NCBI GenBank assembly: GCA_030642005.1
Contig: DAOWOP010000193.1
Location: forward strand, 1-5,088
Source: Planctomycetales bacterium
GTDB lineage: Bacteria > Planctomycetota > Phycisphaerae > SM23-33
Direction: 5' to 3'
DNA length: 5,088 bases
Shown here: positions 1 through 3,016 of the stretch, one piece after another
How positions within the stretch are numbered: position 1 is the first letter of the stretch
Layout: the number at the start of each line of letters is the position of its first letter
The notes under the pieces: generated by a model
Databases searched by the model: none
Told to the model about the DNA's origin: nothing
What the model saw: only the letters and a program-made list of their open reading frames with translations
Translations under genes and position numbers: made by a program

Positions 1-30
1 ACGTTCGCGCGCGCAAACGTCAACGAAAAA

Positions 31-168
31 CTGTTCAAAATGGGTGGCACCTTCAACCGGAGCGGAGCGGAGGTTGTGGGTGCTGGCTGGACGATGGCGT
101 AGAGCACCCACAAGCTCCGCTCCGCTCCGCTTGAAGGTGCCACCCGCCGGGTGTAGTATATTGAACAG
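31..168. repeat. Inverted pair of hairpin units (REPIN-like or MITE-like element)
   Basis: Two 43-base arms (42-84 and 103-145) are reverse complements with only two mismatches, C57/C130 and G73/G114, around an 18-base spacer (85-102). An outer 8-base pair CTGTTCAA (31-38) / TTGAACAG (161-168) extends the symmetry with unequal gaps. Each arm can also fold alone. The left unit pairs GCACC (47-51) with GGTGC (79-83) and CAACC (54-58) with GGTTG (72-76), around a loop of GGAGC-type repeats. The right unit pairs GCACC (104-108) with GGTGC (136-140) and CAAGC (111-115) with GCTTG (129-133). The two mismatched positions fall within these inner stems and change together. No transposase lies nearby. 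The form is that of two inverted palindromic units; membership of a dispersed family is inferred and not shown here. Confidence 0.85.
131..159 (+). promoter_or_regulatory. Possible promoter formed partly by the right repeat arm
   Basis: TTGAAG (131-136), inside the right arm of the inverted repeat, is followed after exactly 17 bases by TAGTAT (154-159), just outside the arm. Each hexamer matches the sigma-70 consensus at four of six positions. An overlapping TATATT (157-162) is a better -10 box but has no good -35 partner. Transcription would start around 166, shortly before the Shine-Dalgarno at 171-177. The match is weak and could be chance. Confidence 0.25.
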
Positions 169-179
169 GCAAGGTGATC

Positions 180-236
180 ATGCCTTTGACAGTGAATGAA
201 ATTCTGGAAGAGGAACTTGCACAAAAATTAGTATAA
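180..236 (+). CDS. Short 18-codon ORF (leader peptide or broken N-terminus)
   Basis: An ATG at 180 follows a strong ribosome binding site, AAGGTGATC, and encodes MPLTVNEILEEELAQKLV before a TAA at 234. It is in the same frame as the larger gene starting at 252, with only that TAA and five sense codons between them. This is the best Shine-Dalgarno on the plus strand upstream of 252. Two readings fit. It may be a real leader or coupled upstream ORF whose ribosomes reinitiate at 252 or 270. Alternatively, it may be the original start of the larger gene, now cut off by a nonsense codon. I do not recognise the peptide. Confidence 0.3.
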   Translation: MPLTVNEILEEELAQKLV

Positions 237-251
237 CGTAGCATCTCGTCT

Positions 252-1202
252 ATGTGTGCGAGCATTACTATGGAAAATAAAGAAGCCGACTCATTCTCAG
301 AAAATATACGAATTTGCTACGTGGGACTCAGGGCTGATACGGGGGCTATAAATGTAGAAGAATTGCTTCTATCCTTAACTGGCTGGAAAGATTTTTGGCA
401 GGTTTCCACATCTGTTTTTCTCCAGAGGAAATTGACCTTGCGTCCCTTACCTCCGGAACGTCGTCCACGAATATATGTAGGAACATTTACGCGCGGTTCA
501 TTTGATGTCTTTCTTAACGTCATCTTGCCTGTAGGCTTGATGGTGAGCTATGATCTCGCAAAGAATCTTTGGAACTGGCGGAGGAATCTTCTGAGTCGAC
601 ACATCGACACGAAGAAATCCCTTACTATAACAGAAGAAGAGATTGTGGGTGCCCTTGAAAAACTCGCGCGGGCACATGAACTCTCTATCGCTGATGATAA
701 GGCCGAAACTTGGCGGCTGATCGAAAGAATCGATGAATCTCTCCAAAATGCTGTAGATCCGATTGGTTGCTCGGCTACAAAACTTACTATTTCAAGCGAT
801 GCTTCCAAAGATACTGTGTCTTTGGAAATAAGGGAAAAGCAGATTCTTCAAAGTGCTTTCGTCGTAGATCCAGCCGCTCTCTCGCAGGGATTCCAAGAAG
901 CAAAGGTTAAGTTCATTCGAATAAACACTGACACGGGGAATGCATTAATTACTTTCAAAAACCCGATCGGGTTGCATCAATATAGGCATGTCTATTCAGT
1001 TATCAAAGACCCTGCTATAAAACAACCTCGAAACGTGTATACTCGGGCACATTATGAGGATAGCCCACTGAAGGTTTGGGCGCGTATGGTCCGCAGAAGA
1101 AAGGATAATGCTTTCGCTAGCTGGGAGATCACTGCAATCTTTCCCAAAGAAGACACCCCGTTGCTCGACAGTATGCAGGGCGGGCCAACTCGTGCTACGT
1201 AG
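252..1202 (+). CDS. Hypothetical protein, 316 aa, accessory-type
   Basis: I do not recognise this protein with certainty. The N-terminal part (about 19-118) contains IRICYVGLRAD, a 'GTFTRGSFDVFL' segment (77-88) and a hydrophobic stretch (about 84-99), followed by a basic WNWRR segment. This loosely resembles a class of accessory-island DUF proteins with an RxxGL...GSFE layout (DUF7946-like, from memory only). The middle (127-165) looks helical. The C-terminal part (about 200-295) looks beta-rich, with 'VKFIRINTDTGNALITF' and 'PLKVWARMVRRRK'. No catalytic motif or signal peptide is visible. Neither ATG at 252 nor the in-frame ATG at 270 has a good Shine-Dalgarno, so translation may depend on coupling to the short ORF ending at 236. 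Base composition is lower in G+C than the right half (hand counts: 22/60 for 781-840, 25/60 for 961-1020, 38/60 for 3541-3600), suggesting acquisition by transfer. The stop (1200-1202) lies inside a hairpin. Confidence 0.75.
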   Translation: MCASITMENKEADSFSENIRICYVGLRADTGAINVEELLLSLTGWKDFWQVSTSVFLQRKLTLRPLPPERRPRIYVGTFTRGSFDVFLNVILPVGLMVSYDLAKNLWNWRRNLLSRHIDTKKSLTITEEEIVGALEKLARAHELSIADDKAETWRLIERIDESLQNAVDPIGCSATKLTISSDASKDTVSLEIREKQILQSAFVVDPAALSQGFQEAKVKFIRINTDTGNALITFKNPIGLHQYRHVYSVIKDPAIKQPRNVYTRAHYEDSPLKVWARMVRRRKDNAFASWEITAIFPKEDTPLLDSMQGGPTRAT

Positions 1203-1234
1203 CGAGGCTACTTCGCAGAGCAGCACTGGCCCGC
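1180..1234. repeat. Imperfect hairpin over the hypothetical gene's stop codon
   Basis: GCGGGCCA (1180-1187) pairs with TGGCCCGC (1227-1234), GTGCT (1192-1196) with AGCAC (1222-1226), and the tip GTAGC (1199-1203) with GCTAC (1207-1211). The TAG stop at 1200-1202 sits in the tip stem. No T-run follows on either strand, so it is not a classical intrinsic terminator. It could slow polymerase or stabilise the mRNA 3' end. Confidence 0.55.
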
Positions 1235-1299
1235 GGAATTCTCTCACTTGCGTTAGGTGGACCGGTTGGCCCACCCGGCCTACGAAATCCTGGTAACAT

Positions 1300-1310
1300 A
1301 AGGACGGAAG
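1300..1310 (+). promoter_or_regulatory. Ribosome binding site of the dinD-like pseudogene
   Basis: AAGGACGGAAG lies 5 bases before the ATG at 1316 and supports that codon as the ancestral start. No LexA-type box of the E. coli (CTG-N10-CAG) or Gram-positive (GAAC-N4-GTTC) form is seen between 1203 and 1315. Confidence 0.5.
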
Positions 1311-1315
1311 AACTT

Positions 1316-1606
1316 ATGGATAAGGAAATCATCGTTCGCCTGCACTCGAGATTTGAGGATGTGGTTCGGAAACACCCGAAAACCGGAACGGAGTTCTGGT
1401 GTGCACGTGACCTGCAACTCCTGCTGGGATACACAGAGTGAAGGAACTTCGCCAAGGTCATTGGCAAAGCCATAACCGCCTGCCAAAACGCTGGTTATGA
1501 ACCAAGAGACCATTTTGTTGAAATCAACAAAATGGTCTCTCTTGGCAGTGGCGCCGAATGTCGCGCGCCCAATATGGGGCGGACGAATCATGCGCCGGCG
1601 TTATAG
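1316..1606 (+). pseudogene. dinD: dinD-like (DNA-damage-inducible protein D) remnant, nonsense and 3'-truncated
   Basis: From ATG 1316 the reading frame gives FEDVVRKHPKTGTEFWCARDL...LGYTE, then a TGA at 1439-1441, then RNFAKVIGKA...CQNAGYEPRDHFVEINKMVSLGSGAE. This follows the N-terminus of the DinD/BRO-N family closely: 'F-D-...-G-E-W-ARDL...LGY', then '(W/Y)RNF..VI.KA..AC..-G....DHF..I..MV.-GSGA'. The TGA stands where relatives carry Trp or Tyr, so a TGG-to-TGA change is the simplest cause. Similarity stops near 1563-1566, and the frame ends at TAG 1604-1606 after unrelated codons. About 70% of the usual length of roughly 270-280 residues is therefore missing. E. coli DinD is LexA-controlled and is reported to antagonise RecA filaments; here function must be lost. 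The remnant runs tail-to-tail into the pseudopilin gene, overlapping its end by 6 bases. Confidence 0.85.
1505..1540. repeat. Perfect 17-bp hairpin inside the dinD remnant
   Basis: AGAGACCATTTTGTTGA (1505-1521) and TCAACAAAATGGTCTCT (1524-1540) are exact reverse complements separated by two bases. Allowing a two-base bulge, CCAAG (1502-1506) and CTTGG (1541-1545) extend the stem. It lies in codons for the conserved DHFVEINKMVSL stretch, so the two halves encode different residues and the symmetry is not an internal protein repeat. Confidence 0.9.
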
Positions 1607-2329
1607 TGAATCGGCGTATTTCAGGATTTCGTCGATCCGGCTGAAGGGGTTCATGACGTCTTCTGCCCGGAGTGTGAAGGTGTTCTCGGAGTTATCGAAG
1701 CCGGAGGCGTGCGCATCGGCAAAGCCGATGTTGACTCTCCGCCCGCTGTGGTTGCGGCGAGTGGGCTGGCCTGGCATCTCGCTGTTGAGGTCCATCAGCA
1801 ACGCCCAGACAGGCACTCCATCGTCATTGTTGCCGAGGTTGCCGAGTCTGGATGATCCGGCCTGGTCCAGTTGCCTGTAGAGGTATGAGCCGTAGGCGTC
1901 CTCGCCGCCTTGGTCGCGGAGTTTGGCGAGTTCCTCATCAGGGTCGGACGAGTCGTCGCCCGGGCAGAAGAAGAACTCCGCCGAGAGCGCCCTGGACTTT
2001 ATCAGCAAGCCGCAGCCGTCGTAGGTTTTCAACATTCCGATCCAAAGCCGGTTCGTAGCGAATTGACGGCAGGGGTCGGCCGGCATACCGGGGTAGGGAA
2101 ACGTCGAACTCAGCGGGTCCTCCGGCCCGGTCGGGATGAAATCGTTGTTGTCGGTGGCGTACATGAAAACGGCTCGCATCTGCCCGCCCAGTCGCGTCAG
2201 GCAGATTGTCTCTCGCGTCAGGTCCTTCGCCCGGCCCAGGCTCGGCAGGAGGATACTCACCAGCAGCGCGATAATGGCAACGACGACCAACAACTCAACC
2301 AGCGTAAAGGCGTTATTCGATTTCTTCAT
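1601..2329 (-). CDS. Pseudopilin-like protein with prepilin N-terminus, 242 aa
   Basis: The protein opens with MKKSNNA|FTLVELLVVVAIIALLVSILLPSL, written here with the predicted prepilin peptidase cut after Ala7. Phe8 becomes position +1 and Glu12 position +5, as in type IV pilins and type II secretion pseudopilins. The hydrophobic helix spans about 8-30. It is followed by the pseudopilin-typical 'C-L-RLGGQMRAVFMYATDNND' (43-63). The soluble part has an 'FFCPGDD' segment (120-126) and a late 'H194...N200-IGFADAH' stretch. That stretch corresponds to the H-X9-DG signature of planctomycete pseudopilins, with DG changed to DA. The -1 residue is Ala, not the usual Gly; this is tolerated in the family. 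Such proteins occur in dozens to hundreds of copies per planctomycete genome, mostly with unknown roles. The start is fixed by the signal motif; the upstream Shine-Dalgarno is poor. Confidence 0.92.
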   Translation of the reverse strand: MKKSNNAFTLVELLVVVAIIALLVSILLPSLGRAKDLTRETICLTRLGGQMRAVFMYATDNNDFIPTGPEDPLSSTFPYPGMPADPCRQFATNRLWIGMLKTYDGCGLLIKSRALSAEFFFCPGDDSSDPDEELAKLRDQGGEDAYGSYLYRQLDQAGSSRLGNLGNNDDGVPVWALLMDLNSEMPGQPTRRNHSGRRVNIGFADAHASGFDNSENTFTLRAEDVMNPFSRIDEILKYADSL

Positions 2330-2397
2330 ACCCGGTAATAGGGCAAACCGGATGCCAAAGATTTGACGAGGCTTGTTTTGGGGAGATACGGGTTCAT

Positions 2398-2425
2398 AAG
2401 CCCAGCCATTCGAATGGCTGGGCTT
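2398..2425. repeat. Perfect 28-bp palindrome
   Basis: AAGCCCAGCCATTC (2398-2411) is followed directly by its exact reverse complement (2412-2425), with no loop bases. It lies 68 bp upstream of the pseudopilin start. Neither strand has a clear T-run after it (TTGTTG on plus, ATGAAC on minus), so terminator function is doubtful. A dispersed palindromic repeat or a dimeric protein-binding site fits equally well. Confidence 0.9.
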
Positions 2426-2442
2426 GTTGCCGAAGGCGCTGC

Positions 2443-2473
2443 TTGTCCACTGGTGTTAAAATTTGTCCACCGG
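2443..2473. repeat. Two direct repeats TTGTCCAC(T/C)GG, 20 bp apart
   Basis: TTGTCCACTGG (2443-2453) and TTGTCCACCGG (2463-2473) differ at one base and start exactly 20 bp apart, close to two helical turns. The linker is TGTTAAAAT. The pattern suits either a tandem operator or the end of a lost insertion sequence with repeated transposase sites. No transposase or second end is present. Confidence 0.6.
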
Positions 2474-2677
2474 AAAGCGGCGAACGAAAAATCACTGACT
2501 GGCTTGCCAAGGCGTCCGGCTTCGCTTTGCTTCGCCGTGACGAGTAGTTCGCCGCGGTTCAGATTGGAATAAAAGCCCGGCCTGCCAGGGCGTAATTCGG
2601 AGAACGAAGCCCGGCTTCGCGGCTAGCGCCGCTACGCCGTGGCAGTCTTCGTTCGCCTAAAGCGGCGAACGAAGACT
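2474..2677. repeat. Structured multi-hairpin repeat region beside tRNA-Tyr
   Basis: No gene is seen in 2330-2676; most of 2474-2677 is stems. GCGGCGAAC (2477-2485) pairs with GTTCGCCGC (2547-2555), enclosing a smaller imperfect stem (2513-2520 with 2534-2542). CTGCCAGGGCGTA (2582-2594) pairs with TACGCCGTGGCAG (2633-2645) with one mismatch, and encloses two hairpins: CGAAGC/GCTTCG (2605-2610, 2614-2619) and GCGGC/GCCGC (2619-2623, 2628-2632). A further perfect 14-bp hairpin (2644-2657 with 2664-2677) ends on the last base of tRNA-Tyr. The 15-mer AAAGCGGCGAACGAA occurs at both 2474-2488 and 2659-2673. The region could process or terminate the tRNA transcript, or be a mosaic of dispersed repeats; no U-tract supports intrinsic termination. 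Confidence 0.75.
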
Positions 2678-2759
2678 GGGAGCGGGTGGATTCGAACCAC
2701 CGTAGGCGTACGCCGTCAGATTTACAGTCTGATCCCATTGTCCACTCGGGCACACTCCC
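2677..2759 (-). tRNA. trnY: tRNA-Tyr (anticodon GTA)
   Basis: On the minus strand the acceptor GGGAGTG (2759-2753) pairs with CGCTCCC (one T-G wobble), with discriminator A at 2677. The D-arm begins CCCGAGTGG. The anticodon stem TCAGA/TCTGA holds loop CTGTAAA with GTA at 2725-2723. A long variable arm (class II) precedes the T-arm GGTGG-TTCGAAT-CCACC. The 83 nt and the long extra arm are as expected for bacterial tRNA-Tyr. CCA is not encoded. It lies 42 bp after tRNA-Thr on the same strand, and its 3' end abuts a 14-bp hairpin. Confidence 0.96.
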
Positions 2760-2801
2760 AATCAGGGCTACAGAGAATAACAAAATCTCGTGCGCCAGTC
2801 A

Positions 2802-2873
2802 AGCCAGCGGAGGGATTCGAACCCACAACCCCGGCTTTACAAAAGCCGTGCTCTGCCGTTGAGCTACGCTGGC
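2802..2873 (-). tRNA. trnT: tRNA-Thr (anticodon TGT)
   Basis: On the minus strand the acceptor GCCAGCG pairs perfectly with CGCTGGC, with discriminator T at 2802. The anticodon stem CGGCT/AGCCG encloses loop TTTGTAA with TGT at 2841-2839. The variable loop has five bases. The T-arm GTGGG-TTCGAAT-CCCTC has a T-T mismatch at the second pair (50-64), since either GTGGG/CCCAC or GAGGG/CCCTC would be expected. The 72-nt length is normal and CCA is not encoded. It is first in the Thr-Tyr tandem, an order also seen at the start of the E. coli thrU-tyrU-glyT-thrT-tufB operon. No convincing promoter is visible in the 143 bp upstream, which consists largely of the inverted repeat at 2886-3010. Confidence 0.95.
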
Positions 2874-2885
2874 GATGGCTGACAA

Positions 2886-3010
2886 ACAGGGACCAGGGAC
2901 CAGGTTCCAGGGACTAGGGGAAAAACAAAAACGAAAGAATAATCGAACAGACTGAAAAACCGGAACTTCTGTTTTTGCCTAATCCCTGGAACCTGGTCCC
3001 TGGTCCCTGT
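2886..3010. repeat. 125-bp inverted repeat with 28-bp perfect arms built of heptamers
   Basis: The arms 2886-2913 and 2983-3010 are exact reverse complements separated by 69 bases. Each arm is made of four tandem heptamers (CAGGGAC, CAGGGAC, CAGGTTC, CAGGGAC reading inwards from the left). The loop adds an inner A-rich/T-rich pairing, CAAAAAC (2926-2932) with GTTTTTG (2971-2977). The element begins six bases past the kinase stop codon and ends 12 bases before the 5' end of tRNA-Thr, filling almost the whole spacer. The form suggests a non-autonomous mobile element or a strong RNA hairpin at the kinase mRNA 3' end. Confidence 0.92.
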
Positions 3011-3016
3011 CCTGTC

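Noticed and set aside
1183..1258. Possible integron attC site: GGCCAAC (1183-1189) with GTTAGGT (1252-1258)
   Set aside because: GTTAGGT fits the GTTRRRY core, but the upstream partner pairs poorly beyond AAC, the internal stems place the left core in another helix, and no integrase or second cassette is present.
1203..1315. LexA box in front of the dinD remnant
   Set aside because: Neither CTG-N10-CAG nor GAAC-N4-GTTC occurs in this interval.
1439..1441. TGA read as Trp (alternative genetic code)
   Set aside because: Trp fits the family at this position, but the gene is also truncated and planctomycetes use TGA as stop; one codon in a decayed gene is not evidence of recoding.
1910..2338. 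Plus-strand ORF of 142 codons opposite the pseudopilin
   Set aside because: It has no motif and low-complexity RQ-rich composition, and the opposite strand encodes a convincing prepilin N-terminus.
2398..2425. Rho-independent terminator
   Set aside because: The stem is strong but has no loop bases and no T-run on either strand.
2802..2873. tRNA-Thr as attachment site of an integrated element
   Set aside because: No repeat of the tRNA 3' end is found elsewhere in the window and there is no integrase; ATTCGAAT in the 2398-2425 palindrome matches only the generic T-loop.
2886..2913. CRISPR-like short repeats
   Set aside because: The heptamers are directly tandem with no spacers; this is an inverted repeat, not an array.
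2639..2917. Plus-strand ORF of 92 codons over the tRNA pair
   Set aside because: Its translation (SGWIRTTVG..., AEGFEPTTPALQKPC...) is the well-known artefact of reading tRNA genes antisense; both tRNAs fold on the minus strand.
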